64,000 nt of DNA. Source: Clostridia bacterium. GTDB lineage: Bacteria > Bacillota > Clostridia > Oscillospirales > Acutalibacteraceae. The stretch spans positions 124,001 through 188,000 of the forward strand of contig JAFQCT010000010.1 in the NCBI GenBank assembly GCA_017399405.1, in the 5' to 3' direction. Shown here piece by piece: positions 17,830 to 27,945 of this stretch; positions within the stretch are counted from its first letter, which is position 1; every line of letters begins with the position of its first letter. The notes under the pieces were generated by a model, which worked only from the letters and a program-made list of their open reading frames with translations, did not search any database and had not been told where the DNA came from. A program made the position numbers and the translations under genes.

Positions 17830-17861
17830 AAAAAAATCCTCGATTTCTCGGGGATTTTTTA
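17830..17861. terminator. Bidirectional terminator between mscS and the GH2 gene
   Basis: AAAAAATCCTCGA, TTTC loop region, TCGGGGATTTTTT: an A-run, a GC stem and a T-run, so it can stop transcripts arriving from both converging genes. Confidence 0.85.
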
Positions 17862-17870
17862 TGTTAAGAT

Positions 17871-20138
17871 TTATTTCTTTGGTGCTTTAACTTTGTTAAG
17901 TTTAGCATTTACTTCAAGGATTTGTTCTTTAGTGAATGCACCGCCAAGCATTGAAATTGCACGCTTAATTGTGAAGCCTTTAGCCATACCATAAATGTTT
18001 TTAAGCATTGCAGGAGTCATCTTGAATCCACCGATTACTCCGCCACCGCCTTTTTTCTCTTCGCCATTTTCGTCTTTGCCACCACTCATTGAGCCTTTAA
18101 GCATCATTACGAATTTAAGCATTACAAGTTTACCACCAAATGTGCTCATAATGTCACCAATTGTGTTATTGATTGAAAGGTATCCGTCAGGAGTGCTGAT
18201 TTCAAACCAGTTAATAACCTGACCTTCTTCTTTCATAATGTAGTTTTCATTTGGTGTGTCAACTTTGTTGATTGTGCCACAATCTTCAAGTTCGCCTGCA
18301 ACTGCTTTAAGTTCAGTTGTGCCCTCATTCTTAACTTCAAAATAGAAGAATGGGTATTTGCCCTTTGCCTGTTTGCCAACGCTTACACCGTTTGCAAAAA
18401 GTTCAACTTCGTCGCAGTTTGAATATACAGTAACCTTTGTAACATCTTCAACACGGTCAATATATCTCTTACCGCAAAGGTGTACCATAGGCTTTTCTGA
18501 AAGCCATGCCTGATAAGCGTAGAATGAGTCTTTCTTATACTTTCTGTCGAATGTTACAAGACCCTTGTGGTTCATACCATTTTCGCCACCCTCAGCACGA
18601 GCATCAGCAGCGAAGTCATACATATTCCATACATGAGTTGCCCAAAGATAAGGTCTGTCAGCAATCTGCTTGATAAGTTCTTCGTGGTAATATGCCTGAT
18701 ATTCTTCTGTGTAGTCACCCTGAGTAGGTGTTGATGTGTGCCAGTCAAGAGCCTCACAACCATATTCACTTATGCCGATTGGCTTGTTAGGATATTTCTT
18801 ATGGAAATCGTCAAACCAAGGACCATTCATATCTGTAGAGCCACCGTACCAACCGAAGTAGTGGTTGTATGAAACTACATCAGAAATGTGAACATATTCG
18901 TCGTCAGGTGAGCACATTGAAACTGCTGCAATAGTTGTAAGACGGGTTTTGTCCATTTTATGTACTAAATCGTTAAGGTCTTTATGGTTTTTAATAAGGT
19001 CAGGTGTTGAACCTGCAATAGTAATCTCGTTTGAAAGTCCCCAAACAACAATTGATGGGTGATTGTAGTTCTGACTAACAAGTTCTTTCATTTGTGAAAT
19101 TGTGTTGTCATAACCGTCTTTCATATGGCTTGAAATATATGGGATTTCAGCCCAGAGTACAAGACCTGCCTCGTCGCAAAGGTCATAAAATACCTGTGAA
19201 TGTTGATAGTGAGCAAGACGAATTGTATTAGCGCCCATCTCAAGAATGATTTCAAGGTCTTCTTTGTGCATCTGGGGTGTAAGTGCATTACCAACATCCG
19301 GTCTGTCTTGATGACGTGATACACCGCGAAGAGGGTACTCACGACCATTAAGAATAAAACCTTTCTGTGCATCAATCTCAAATGTGCGACAACCAAAACG
19401 AGTTGAAACTTGGTCAACTTCTTCGCCATCACAAATAAGAGTTGCCTTTGCTGTGTAAAGATATGGGTCTTTTATACCATCCCAAAGGTGAACATTCTTG
19501 ATTTCAAAATCTGCATCGTCATCATCTTCTTTAGATGCAATAATTTCACCGTCAGCAATAATTTCATAACGGACTTTGCAATTATCATTCTTAAAGAATG
19601 TTTTAATTTCGATTTCAGCATCATTACCCTTGATTTCAGGTGTAACCATAATGCCGGGTGCACCATAATAGTCAAGGTCAAAGTGATTTTCAGGTACGCT
19701 GATAACGCTTACATCACGGTAAATACCACCATAGAATGTGAAGTCAGCATTCTGTGGATAAACTCTGTCATTTGCAGAGTTATCAACTGCAACTACGAGC
19801 AAGTTTTCGTCGTTAATGTTTTCAAGTTTAACGCGGAAAGTTGAGTAGCCACCATCATGCTTTGTAATTTCTTTACCGTTCCAGTAAACAACGCAAGATG
19901 AGTTAACACCGTCAAACTGAAGATATTTCACTTCACCCTCAGGAAGTTCGTTTGCTTTAAGTGATTTTGCAAAATAACAAGTGCCACGGTAATAGTCATT
20001 ACCACCGTCCTGACCGTCTTTGCCATTCCAAGTGTAAGGTAAATCAAGCGCAGTCCAGTCAGTAGGGAGTGCGTTAGGTGCAGACTTTGCATCTTTTGAG
20101 AAAAGCCAACCACCATTGATTACTTTAATGTTTCTCAT
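17871..20138 (-). CDS. Glycoside hydrolase family 2 protein (beta-galactosidase-like)
   Basis: 755 residues. The GH2 sugar-binding domain (GGWLFSKDA, PYTWNGKDG, YYRGTCYF), Ig-like domain and TIM barrel are in order; the acid/base glutamate is in VVWGLSNEIT (about residue 368) and the nucleophile in GISEYGCEAL (about 457). Beta-galactosidase is most likely; beta-glucuronidase or beta-mannosidase cannot be excluded. The C-terminal 110 residues form an extra region with a Gly/Lys-rich linker and MTPAMLKNIYGMAKGF, not part of classical LacZ. The ATG at 20138 was chosen for its TTTGGAGG ribosome site; longer in-frame starts lack one. No signal peptide. Confidence 0.88.
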   Translation of the reverse strand: MRNIKVINGGWLFSKDAKSAPNALPTDWTALDLPYTWNGKDGQDGGNDYYRGTCYFAKSLKANELPEGEVKYLQFDGVNSSCVVYWNGKEITKHDGGYSTFRVKLENINDENLLVVAVDNSANDRVYPQNADFTFYGGIYRDVSVISVPENHFDLDYYGAPGIMVTPEIKGNDAEIEIKTFFKNDNCKVRYEIIADGEIIASKEDDDDADFEIKNVHLWDGIKDPYLYTAKATLICDGEEVDQVSTRFGCRTFEIDAQKGFILNGREYPLRGVSRHQDRPDVGNALTPQMHKEDLEIILEMGANTIRLAHYQHSQVFYDLCDEAGLVLWAEIPYISSHMKDGYDNTISQMKELVSQNYNHPSIVVWGLSNEITIAGSTPDLIKNHKDLNDLVHKMDKTRLTTIAAVSMCSPDDEYVHISDVVSYNHYFGWYGGSTDMNGPWFDDFHKKYPNKPIGISEYGCEALDWHTSTPTQGDYTEEYQAYYHEELIKQIADRPYLWATHVWNMYDFAADARAEGGENGMNHKGLVTFDRKYKKDSFYAYQAWLSEKPMVHLCGKRYIDRVEDVTKVTVYSNCDEVELFANGVSVGKQAKGKYPFFYFEVKNEGTTELKAVAGELEDCGTINKVDTPNENYIMKEEGQVINWFEISTPDGYLSINNTIGDIMSTFGGKLVMLKFVMMLKGSMSGGKDENGEEKKGGGGVIGGFKMTPAMLKNIYGMAKGFTIKRAISMLGGAFTKEQILEVNAKLNKVKAPKK

Positions 20139-20180
20139 AATAACCTCCAAAAAGTATAACAAGAATTTTATATCTCTATA

Positions 20181-20210
20181 ATTATACAATAATACCCAAC
20201 ACATTTTCAA
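20181..20210 (-). promoter_or_regulatory. Promoter of the GH2 gene
   Basis: Minus strand TTGAAA (20205-20210), 18-nt spacer, TATAAT (20181-20186), 43 nt before the start codon. The spacer contains one arm of a 12-bp inverted repeat. Confidence 0.75.
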
Positions 20211-20236
20211 CCATAAATTGACATTGTGTTGGGTAT
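20192..20236. promoter_or_regulatory. 12-bp inverted repeat over the GH2 promoter (operator or prs terminator)
   Basis: ATACCCAACACA (20192-20203) and its exact reverse complement TGTGTTGGGTAT (20225-20236) are separated by 21 nt. One arm lies between the -35 and -10 boxes of the GH2 promoter, a typical repressor position. The repeat also lies 26 nt past the prs stop codon and could form a long-loop hairpin, but no T run follows, so an operator is the better guess. Confidence 0.6.
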
Positions 20237-20261
20237 ATTTTTACTAAATATTGTAAAATTT

Positions 20262-21431
20262 TTATTTAAGTCCTGCTTTTTTAAGAAGAATGTCAATCTT
20301 ATCAGCAGGGTTAAGCAGCTTGCTTACTGACTTGTCGTGATTAAGAGTATCAATAATATATGAAAGATATTTTGAAAGTTCAACTTCGCAATACCATTCG
20401 CGTTTCTTAAGTTCAGGCATACGGTAAACAAGGTTTGTTGTGAATACCTTGTCAATAAGACCGTCACGATATGCTTTGTCAAAACTGTCAAGACCTGCAT
20501 TGAAAAGACCAAAAGCAGAGAAAATAAACACTCTGTTTGCACCGAGTTCTTTAAGTTTCTTTGAAACATCAAGCATTGACTCGCCTGATGAAATCATATC
20601 GTCAATAATCATAACATCTTTGCCCTCAACATTAGAGCCTAAGAACTGATGTTCAAGAATAGGATTTCTGCCGTCAACAATTCTTGAGTAGTCGCGACGC
20701 TTGTAGAACATACCAAGGTCAAGACCTAAGTAGTTTGAGTATAACATACAACGACTCATACCGCCTTCGTCAGGGGAGATAAGCATTGTGTGTTCTTTGT
20801 CGAGTTTAAGATTATCAACATTGTTTACAAGAGCTTTAATCATCTGATAAGCAGGAGAAATGCTTTCAAAACCGTGAAGCGGAATAGCGTTCTGAACACG
20901 AGCATCGTGAGCGTCAAATGTGATAATGTTATCAACACCCATATCAAGACAAAGTTCCTGAAGCATTACTGCACAGTCAAGAGATTCTCTTGAAGTACGC
21001 TTGTGCTGTCTGCCCTCATAAAGCATAGGCATAATAACTGTAATACGCTTTGCTTTACCGCCAATAGCAGAAATTGCACGCTTAAGGTTTGCATAGTGGT
21101 CGTCAGGACTCATAGGAACTGTCTTACCATACATTTTATATGTTACACCGTGGTTAAAAGCATCAATGAGAATGTAAATATCATAACCGCGAACTGAATC
21201 ACGAAGTGCACATTTACCTTCACCTGTACCAAAACGAGGGAATGTTACATCAAGAATATAAGAACTTCTTTCGTAGCCTGAAAAAGCGATTGTTGTCTTG
21301 TGTTCTGAATCTTGTTGTGAACGCCATTTTACAAGATAACGGTCAATTTTTTCTGCCATTTCTTCGCATCCCGGTAAAGCAATAATACCGAGAGGCCCAT
21401 TTGGTATTGTGGTAATTTCTCTGTCTGCCAT
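20262..21431 (-). CDS. prs: Ribose-phosphate pyrophosphokinase (PRPP synthetase), long clostridial form
   Basis: 389 residues, about 70 longer than the classical enzyme. The PRPP-binding loop is VMIIDDMISSGESML; the catalytic flexible-loop-like block is MLYEGRQHKRTSRESL, with FDAHDARVQN as the class I DxHxxQ signature. It makes PRPP from ribose-5-phosphate and ATP for nucleotide, histidine and NAD synthesis, all represented nearby by hisH/hisF and nadC/pncB. The extra length is an N-terminal extension and insertions. Ribosome site GGAGG; own promoter. Allosteric behaviour cannot be judged. Confidence 0.9.
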   Translation of the reverse strand: MADREITTIPNGPLGIIALPGCEEMAEKIDRYLVKWRSQQDSEHKTTIAFSGYERSSYILDVTFPRFGTGEGKCALRDSVRGYDIYILIDAFNHGVTYKMYGKTVPMSPDDHYANLKRAISAIGGKAKRITVIMPMLYEGRQHKRTSRESLDCAVMLQELCLDMGVDNIITFDAHDARVQNAIPLHGFESISPAYQMIKALVNNVDNLKLDKEHTMLISPDEGGMSRCMLYSNYLGLDLGMFYKRRDYSRIVDGRNPILEHQFLGSNVEGKDVMIIDDMISSGESMLDVSKKLKELGANRVFIFSAFGLFNAGLDSFDKAYRDGLIDKVFTTNLVYRMPELKKREWYCEVELSKYLSYIIDTLNHDKSVSKLLNPADKIDILLKKAGLK

Positions 21432-21491
21432 AATTTAACCTCCGCAAATTTGAAAAATGATTAAAACTATATGTAATTGATTAACATATAT

Positions 21492-21519
21492 ATTCTACTA
21501 TATTTTGTGGTTTTTGCAA
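21492..21519 (-). promoter_or_regulatory. Promoter of prs
   Basis: Minus strand TTGCAA (21514-21519), 16-nt spacer, TAGAAT (21492-21497), 60 nt upstream of the start codon. Confidence 0.6.
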
Positions 21520-21544
21520 TAGAAATTTAATAAAAAAATAAAAT

Positions 21545-22711
21545 TTAGTTAAAAGAGTGTTCAACTGTTATAACTGCAAAATATCTTTCGTCTATTTTGC
21601 TCAATTTATTTTCAATTTCATTACGAACCTCATCGTTGTTCAGTTGATATTTGTGGGGAACAATCAAATCAAAAATAAGATTTGTATGTGTAGGGCCCTC
21701 AACAACCCTGAAATCGTGAATTGACATTTCTTCACACATTTCTGAAACAAGAGAACTTGTCATTTTACGAAGTGCATTGATTTTTTCATCATCAACAATA
21801 ATAGGGTCCATGTGAATCGAAATAATCATACCGTATTCGTTTAAGATGTCCCGTTCAATAAGGTCAATAATATCGTGGATTTCCATTATGTTTTCGTTTG
21901 ACGGAACTTCCGCGTGGGCTGACGCAAATTTTCTGCCGGGACCGTAATCGTGAATAATCATATCGTGTACGCCCACAACTTTGTCGTATGAAAGAATTTT
22001 ATTCGTAATTTCATCAACAAACTCTTTTTCAGCAGGCTTGCCTAAAAGGTCAGCCATTGTATCTTTAAGAATATTGAACCCTGCAACAAATATGAAACAA
22101 GCAACAATAATACCAAGATAACCGTCAATACTGATGTCTGAAAAAGCAGACACAATAATCGCAATTGCCGCAACACTTGTGGCAAGGCAATCACTGAAAC
22201 AGTCTTTCATTACCGCCATCATAGGTGCAGAGTTGATTTTTTTGCCAAGTTTTTTATTAAAAAATCCAAGCCATAACTTTGCAAAAATACTGAAAATAAG
22301 AATAGAAAGTGAAATAGCACTGAATTTTACGGGAACGGGGTTTATTATTTTTTCAACTGAACTTTTGAATAATTCAATTCCCATCAACAAAACAAGAAAC
22401 GCAACTGCAAGTGCCGAGATATACTCAACTCTGCCGTGACCGTAAGGGTGGCCTTTATCGGCAGGTTTTGCCGAAAGTTTTACACCTATAAGTGAAATGA
22501 TAGATGCACCTGCATCTGATAAGTTGTTGATTGCGTCAGCAGTTACAGAAATACTGCCTGAAAGCATACCCGCTACATATTTGAGTATAGCAAGTAAAAT
22601 GTTGGTTGCTATGCCTGTAATACTTCCAAGAGTGCCATAAGCTGTACGCACTTTTGGGTTGTGTATATTTTCACTGTCGTGAATAAAAAGCTTAATGAGA
22701 ATTGTGTGCAT
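21545..22711 (-). CDS. Cation diffusion facilitator (CDF) metal exporter
   Basis: 388 residues. Six predicted membrane helices; TM2 holds VTADAINNLSDAGAS, the CDF transport-site D/N-x3-D pattern, followed by HPYGHGRVEYISAL. TM5 carries a second pattern (SDCLATSVAAI). The cytosolic C-terminal domain is longer than usual. Likely exports Mn, Zn or Fe in exchange for protons; the metal is not resolved. Its ATG lies inside the end of the upstream tetR gene (20-nt overlap) with AGAGG upstream, so the two are translationally coupled and the regulator probably controls the exporter. Confidence 0.9.
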   Translation of the reverse strand: MHTILIKLFIHDSENIHNPKVRTAYGTLGSITGIATNILLAILKYVAGMLSGSISVTADAINNLSDAGASIISLIGVKLSAKPADKGHPYGHGRVEYISALAVAFLVLLMGIELFKSSVEKIINPVPVKFSAISLSILIFSIFAKLWLGFFNKKLGKKINSAPMMAVMKDCFSDCLATSVAAIAIIVSAFSDISIDGYLGIIVACFIFVAGFNILKDTMADLLGKPAEKEFVDEITNKILSYDKVVGVHDMIIHDYGPGRKFASAHAEVPSNENIMEIHDIIDLIERDILNEYGMIISIHMDPIIVDDEKINALRKMTSSLVSEMCEEMSIHDFRVVEGPTHTNLIFDLIVPHKYQLNNDEVRNEIENKLSKIDERYFAVITVEHSFN

Positions 22712-23312
22712 TTAACAGTACCTCTTTACCTTCATCGCCTAAAATTCCCCAAAGACCGGTAAGTATAAGTGTAAGTGCTTTTTCTGCAACTTCTCTTGAT
22801 GAAAGATGGGCGTATTTTATACCCCAACAGTGAAGAATACCGATGCAACCCATTTTTCCGTAACTATATGCAAAATCATATTTTTCCATTGACATATTCG
22901 GGAAAATACCTTTGAAAATTTCAACTATTTTGGTATTCATAAGTTCACCAAAACGATAAACAAATTTAGCATCACCATTTTCACCCATAAGTACATTGAT
23001 AATATCTTTATGAGTTCTGAAATACTCAAAGTATGTTTCAAGAACATCAACAGGGCGGTGCAATATGTCATCAGGCGTTACGGTAAGAACTTTCTGGTCA
23101 AATTCCTCACAAAGCTCGTTTTCAATAGAATCAACAAGGTCATAAACATCTTTGTAATGCAAATAAAATGTACCTCTGTTAATCTCAACAAGGTCAGTAA
23201 GTTCTTTTACAGTAATTTTATTTACACTTTTTGTCTTACCAAGTTCCGCAACACCTTTTCGCAAAAGTTTTTTCGTGCGTCTTACGCGAATATCATTGTC
23301 GTTAATAGCCAT
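22692..23312 (-). CDS. TetR family transcriptional regulator
   Basis: 206 residues. The N-terminal DNA-binding domain (about residues 10-55) has the TetR helix-turn-helix ITVKELTDLVEINRGTFYLHYKDVYDLVD. The C-terminal ligand domain is of the type common in small Firmicutes TetR proteins. GGAGATGA precedes the ATG. It is first in a two-gene unit with the CDF exporter, with a promoter just upstream, so autoregulation together with control of metal export is likely (inference). Confidence 0.9.
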   Translation of the reverse strand: MAINDNDIRVRRTKKLLRKGVAELGKTKSVNKITVKELTDLVEINRGTFYLHYKDVYDLVDSIENELCEEFDQKVLTVTPDDILHRPVDVLETYFEYFRTHKDIINVLMGENGDAKFVYRFGELMNTKIVEIFKGIFPNMSMEKYDFAYSYGKMGCIGILHCWGIKYAHLSSREVAEKALTLILTGLWGILGDEGKEVLLNAHNSH

Positions 23313-23341
23313 AAAATCATCTCCGTGTATTTTATATGGTT

Positions 23342-23370
23342 ATTATACTATCAAAATGTTCAATAATCAA
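23342..23370 (-). promoter_or_regulatory. Promoter of the tetR-CDF unit
   Basis: Minus strand TTGATT (23365-23370), 17-nt spacer, TATAAT (23342-23347), 29 nt before the tetR start. An imperfect dyad, TGTTGATTATTGAACA, overlaps the -35 box and could be the TetR operator. Confidence 0.65.
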
Positions 23371-23433
23371 CAATTGTCTATTAAATTTGTAAAATTAGTT
23401 AAAATTATACAAATAATATATATAAAATATGTG

Positions 23434-23462
23434 TAGCAATATTTTATAAGTTGTGATATAAT
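23434..23462 (+). promoter_or_regulatory. Likely promoter of the ABC transporter operon
   Basis: An extended -10 element TGATATAAT (TATAAT at 23457-23462) with a weak -35 TAGCAA 17 nt upstream, 43 nt before the ATPase gene. Confidence 0.5.
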
Positions 23463-23505
23463 TATTTATCTATGATTTCAATAGCAAATTTAAGGAGCGA
23501 AAACA

Positions 23506-24207
23506 ATGTCATTTATTGAATTAAAAGGCGTAGTAAAGACTTATAAAATGGGTGAAATTGAGATTAAAGCAGCCGATAATATCAGTTTTCCTATCGAAAA
23601 AGGTGAGTTTGTAGTAGTTGTTGGTCCGTCAGGTGCAGGTAAAACAACTGTTCTTAATATTTTAGGCGGAATGGATAAAGCAACATCAGGCGAAATTATG
23701 GTTGACGGTACTGATATCGGTAAGTTCACAGAAAAAGAACTTACTAAATATCGCCGCGATGATGTGGGTTTCGTTTTTCAGTTCTATAACCTTGTGCAGA
23801 ATCTTACAGCACTTGAAAATGTTGAACTTGCATCACAGATGAAAGAAGACGCCCTTGACGCTGAAGATGTTCTTGCAGAAGTAGGTCTCGGCTCTCGTCT
23901 TGATAACTTCCCGTCACAACTTTCAGGTGGTGAGCAACAGCGTGTGTCAATTGCCCGTGCACTTGCAAAAAATCCAAAGTTGTTGCTTTGTGACGAGCCA
24001 ACCGGTGCCCTTGACTACATAACAGGTAAATCAATTCTTAAACTTTTACAGGATACTTGTCGTGAAAAGAAAATGACAGTTATAGTAATTACTCACAACT
24101 CTGCACTTACACCAATGGCAGATAAAATCATAAAAATCAAAAACGGACAGGTTGATAAAATTCTTATAAACGAAAATCCAACACCTGTTGAGCAGATTGA
24201 ATGGTAA
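23506..24207 (+). CDS. ABC transporter ATP-binding protein (MacB/LolD type)
   Basis: 233 residues, one complete nucleotide-binding domain: Walker [10 protein letters not shown] (about residues 43-51), Q-loop FQFYNLVQN, signature [15 protein letters not shown], Walker [13 protein letters not shown], and an H-loop in VIVITHN. It belongs to the group that drives MacB/FtsX-type permeases (mechanotransmission, lipoprotein or peptide export) rather than classical uptake. It overlaps or abuts the permease start by a few nt. No two-component system is next to it, unlike Bce-type modules. Ribosome site AAGGAGCG. Confidence 0.92.
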   Translation: MSFIELKGVVKTYKMGEIEIKAADNISFPIEKGEFVVVVGPSGAGKTTVLNILGGMDKATSGEIMVDGTDIGKFTEKELTKYRRDDVGFVFQFYNLVQNLTALENVELASQMKEDALDAEDVLAEVGLGSRLDNFPSQLSGGEQQRVSIARALAKNPKLLLCDEPTGALDYITGKSILKLLQDTCREKKMTVIVITHNSALTPMADKIIKIKNGQVDKILINENPTPVEQIEW

Positions 24208-24214
24208 AGGAAAA

Positions 24215-25867
24215 ATGAAAATGACTAAATCAATTAAAAAGGATTTTCGCAGAGAAATCAAAAAGAGTATAAGTCGCTTTATCTCAATCTTGCTTATAGT
24301 AGTTCTTGGTGTAGCGTTTTATTCAGGTATTCGTTCTTCGAGCCCCGCTATGCAGATGACTGCTGACGCAGTTTATGATAAAGAGAATTTTATGGATATC
24401 CGTGTTGTAGGCACATTGGGACTTACCGAAAATGACCTTGATGCAATTAAAGAGATTGAGGGAGTTGAACTGGTTGAAGGTGCTTATACTACTGATTTTC
24501 TTTGCCTTGCAAATTCAAGTGAAATTGTAACAAAAGTTCTTGCTATGCCTGACACAATCAATGATGTTATGGTGAGTGAGGGCAGATATCCCGAAAAATA
24601 TAATGAGTGTGTAGTCAGCCGTGAGTTTTTGGCAGAATCAGGTTTTTCAATCGGTGATTATGTAACACTTTTAACAGGTACTGATGACAGTGTTTTTGAC
24701 ACCCTTGCATCAGAAACATTTCAGATTGTTGGTATCGGCTCAACATCATATTTCCTTAATGGCGATATGGGTACAAGTACAATCGGTGACGGTGTGGTTG
24801 ACGGTTATATTGTTATTCCGCAAGAGGCTTATGTTACTGATATTTATACATCAATTCATATAACAGTTGCAGGAGCTAAAGAACTTGACAGTTACAGCAA
24901 AGAATATACAGCACTTGTTGAAAATGTTATAGAGAAAATAGAACTTATTGCAGACCGTCGTTGCGATATAAGATATAGTGAAGTCCGTTCACAAAGTAAC
25001 GAAATGCTTGAAGATGCTAAAAATGATTATCTTGAAGCAGAAGTAACTGCCCGTAATGAGTTGGCAGAAGCTGAACAGGCACTTTTAGAAAACGAGAAAA
25101 AGTATGAAGAAGAAAACGCAATTCTTGAAGAAAATCTTGCTTTCATACAGAATGCAGAGACAAATCTTCCACTTTATCGTCAACAGTTAGCTGATGGTGA
25201 AAGAGAACTCAATAAAGCAAAAGAGGAATTAGCAGAGATTGAGTTAGAAGTTATAAAAGCTGAAGAAGATTATGAAGCATATATAAATGACCCAACTAAA
25301 ACAGAAGAACAGATTCAAAATGCAAAAGACACATTACTTCTTGTAAAGGGTTCCTATGATTTCTATGCAAAAACAGTTGCTACGAAGGAAGCTGAGTTTG
25401 AGCAACGCAAACAAGATGTTGCAAAATTAGAGGATGCTGTTGCAAATAAAAATCAGCTTATTGCAGGTAGTGAACAACTTCAGAAAGCTAAAGAAGACCT
25501 TGAACGCGGTCGTGAAAAATACGAAATCGCAAAACAAGATGCTGAAGCAGAACTTGAAGATGCAAAAGTAAAACTTGCTGAGGCCGAGCGTGAAATCAAT
25601 TCAATGGAGATTCCTGTTTGGTATGTGCTTAACCGTGACGCAGTTGAATCTTATATGAGTTTTAAGAATGATACACAAAGTATCGGTGCAATCGGTACAG
25701 TGTTCCCAATTATTTTCTTCCTTGTTGCAGCCCTTGTTGCTCTTACAACAATGACTCGAATGGTTGAAGAACAAAGAACACAGATTGGTACTCTTAAAGC
25801 CTTGGGTTACAGTAAGTTCACAATTATCGGTAAATACATTTTGTATGCAGGTCTTGCAACTGTATAG
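24215..25867 (+). pseudogene. FtsX-family ABC permease, N-terminal part, frameshifted
   Basis: 550 residues, beginning MKMTKSIKKDFRREIKKS after an AAAGGA site. A first membrane helix (about residues 20-40) is followed by a MacB-like extracytoplasmic domain, then a long Glu/Lys-rich coiled coil (about residues 265-430, with repeats of ERELNKAKEELAEIE type), then the start of the first FtsX domain. The frame hits TAG at 25865 in the middle of that domain. Restoring one A near 25863 (GTATAGG to GTAATAGG) gives ATVIGSVIGVFLGEF and joins this to the next feature as one permease of roughly 1,030 residues. Confidence 0.8.
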
Positions 25868-25881
25868 GTAGTGTAATTGGT

Positions 25882-27309
25882 GTGTTCCTTGGTGAGTTTA
25901 CAATTCCTTATTTTATTGTAAGTGCTTATAAAACTGCTTATTATAACCTTGGTGACACAGTTGTAACACTTAATGTGGTGCACGCACTTGTGGCATCTCT
26001 TGCAGCGATTATCTGCACAATAGGGGCTACTTTCTTTGCTTGCTACAAAGAACTCCGTGCAGCACCGGCAGAACTTATGCGACCTGAAGCACCAAAAGCA
26101 GGTAAGCGTATTTTACTTGAAAATATTGATGCTATTTGGGAGCGTCTCAACTTCGGTCAAAAAGCAGCAATGCGTAACCTTTTCCGTTATAAAAAGCGTT
26201 TCTTTATGACTCTTTTTGGCGTTGGCGGTTGTATGGCACTTCTGCTTGTGGGACTCGGTATCCGTGACTCAGTTTCTGCAATGGCAAATAATCAATATGG
26301 TGAAGTATTTAAGTATGACGGTATTGTAAGTGTTGACTCAACTCTTACAAGAGCACAGCGTCGTGCAATGCTTTCCGATATTTCTGATATTTCAGATATT
26401 ACAGATTATATTCAGGCAAACAGAACAATGGTATATGCAACAAGTAAGAGTGCTGATAACCTTGCTGACGAGAAAAACGCATATCTTGTTATTCCAAGAG
26501 ATACCGATACGTTTGAAGAATACATTTCAATCCGTGAGCGTGGAAGTCTTGTTGACGAACTTGAACTTTCTGACGAAGGTGTAATAATAACCGAAAAATA
26601 TGCAAAACTTCTCGGTATTTCAATAGGTGATAGTATTTATGTAAGACTCAGTGAGTCTGACGCTTATCCAAAAGAAGTAAAAGTTGTAGGTATAACAGAA
26701 AACTATATTTTCAATTATATTTATATGACACCTAAACTTTATCAGTCACTTTATAATGTGACTGCAGAAACAAATGTGTTGTTACTTAAAATGGAAGATG
26801 CAGCAAATACTGAAGATATAAGTTCAAGACTTCTTAAAATTTCAGGTGTAAACTCTGTAACTATGAATGAAGACGAACTTCAAGAACTTAATACAGTAAT
26901 AAACAGTCTTTATTTCATTGTTATTCTTATGATTGTTGCGGCGGCAATTCTTGCATTTGTTGTACTTTATAATCTTAATAATATTAACATTAGTGAAAGA
27001 AGACGAGAACTTGCAACTCTTAAGTTGTTAGGCTTCTATGACGGTGAACTCAGCACTTATGTATATCGTGAAAATGTAGTACTTACAATACTCGGAACAA
27101 TACTTGGCATTTTCCTCGGTATTATACTTCACAGATTTGTTATGATTACCGTTGAAACAGATGTTTATATGTTCGGCAGAGAGCTACAACCATTAAGTAT
27201 TTGGATAGGTGCAGCGCTTACAATAAACTTTGCATTGGCTACAAACCTTATTATGTACTTCCGACTCAAGAAAATTGATATGATAGAGTCTTTAAAATCG
27301 GTAGAGTAA
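25882..27309 (+). pseudogene. FtsX-family ABC permease, C-terminal part, frameshifted
   Basis: 475 residues from an in-frame GTG with no ribosome site, so probably not an independent gene. It contains the rest of the first FtsX domain, an inner-membrane segment at about residues 105-130 (FFMTLFGVGGCMALLLVG), a second MacB-like periplasmic-type domain, and a complete second FtsX domain (LYFIVILMIVAAAILAFV, then ISERRRELATLKLLGF and two more helices). It continues the reading frame of the preceding part after a one-base deletion. Either a real decaying gene or a single-base assembly error; the rest of both frames is intact, which favours error or a very recent mutation. Confidence 0.8.
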
Positions 27310-27342
27310 AATTGTTATATAAATAATTAGGAGAAAAAAATT

Positions 27343-27933
27343 ATGTTCCATCAATTAAACAAACCAACAGAAAACGATACTATCGCAATTGTTAAAACAA
27401 ATATGGGCGAAATCAAGATTAAACTTTTCCCACAGTTTGCACCAAAAACAGTTGAAAACTTTACAACTCACGCAAAAAATGGCTATTACGATGGCATTAT
27501 TTTCCACCGTGTAATCAAAGACTTTATGATTCAGGGTGGTGACCCAACAGGCACAGGTGCAGGTGGACAAAGTATTTGGGGACACGCATTCCCTGACGAA
27601 TTCACAGGTGAACTTCACAATCTTCGCGGTGCACTTTCAATGGCAAACGCAGGTCCAAATACAAATGGTAGCCAGTTCTTTATTGTTCAGGCAAACAGTT
27701 GCCCCGAAGATTTCATTATGCAAATGAAACAGATTGACGAAAAAGTGTTCCCGACAGAATGTGTTGAGGCTTATGAAGAAATAGGTGGTACACCTTGGCT
27801 CGATTTCCGTCATACTGTTTTCGGTCAGGTTTATGACGGTATGGATGTTGTTGACGCAATCGCAAATGTAGCAACTAAAGCACAGGATAAACCTATTGAT
27901 GATGTAATCATCGAAACAATTATCATTGAATAA
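27343..27933 (+). CDS. Peptidyl-prolyl cis-trans isomerase, cyclophilin type
   Basis: 196 residues, a single cyclophilin domain. [19 protein letters not shown], the signature [20 protein letters not shown] with the catalytic arginine, and [19 protein letters not shown] are all present. No signal peptide or lipobox, so cytosolic. An insert around residues 125-145 ([11 protein letters not shown] and following) lengthens it compared with the minimal 145-residue PpiB. It begins 33 nt after the ABC permease with AGGAG upstream and may be read through from that operon. Confidence 0.93.
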   Translation: MFHQLNKPTENDTIAIVKTNMGEIKIKLFPQFAPKTVENFTTHAKNGYYDGIIFHRVIKDFMIQGGDPTGTGAGGQSIWGHAFPDEFTGELHNLRGALSMANAGPNTNGSQFFIVQANSCPEDFIMQMKQIDEKVFPTECVEAYEEIGGTPWLDFRHTVFGQVYDGMDVVDAIANVATKAQDKPIDDVIIETIIIE

Positions 27934-27945
27934 TAACCTTATTTT

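Noticed and set aside
25855-25900. Programmed ribosomal frameshift in the ABC permease
   Set aside because: No slippery sequence, Shine-Dalgarno stimulator or pseudoknot is visible; a simple one-base deletion explains it.
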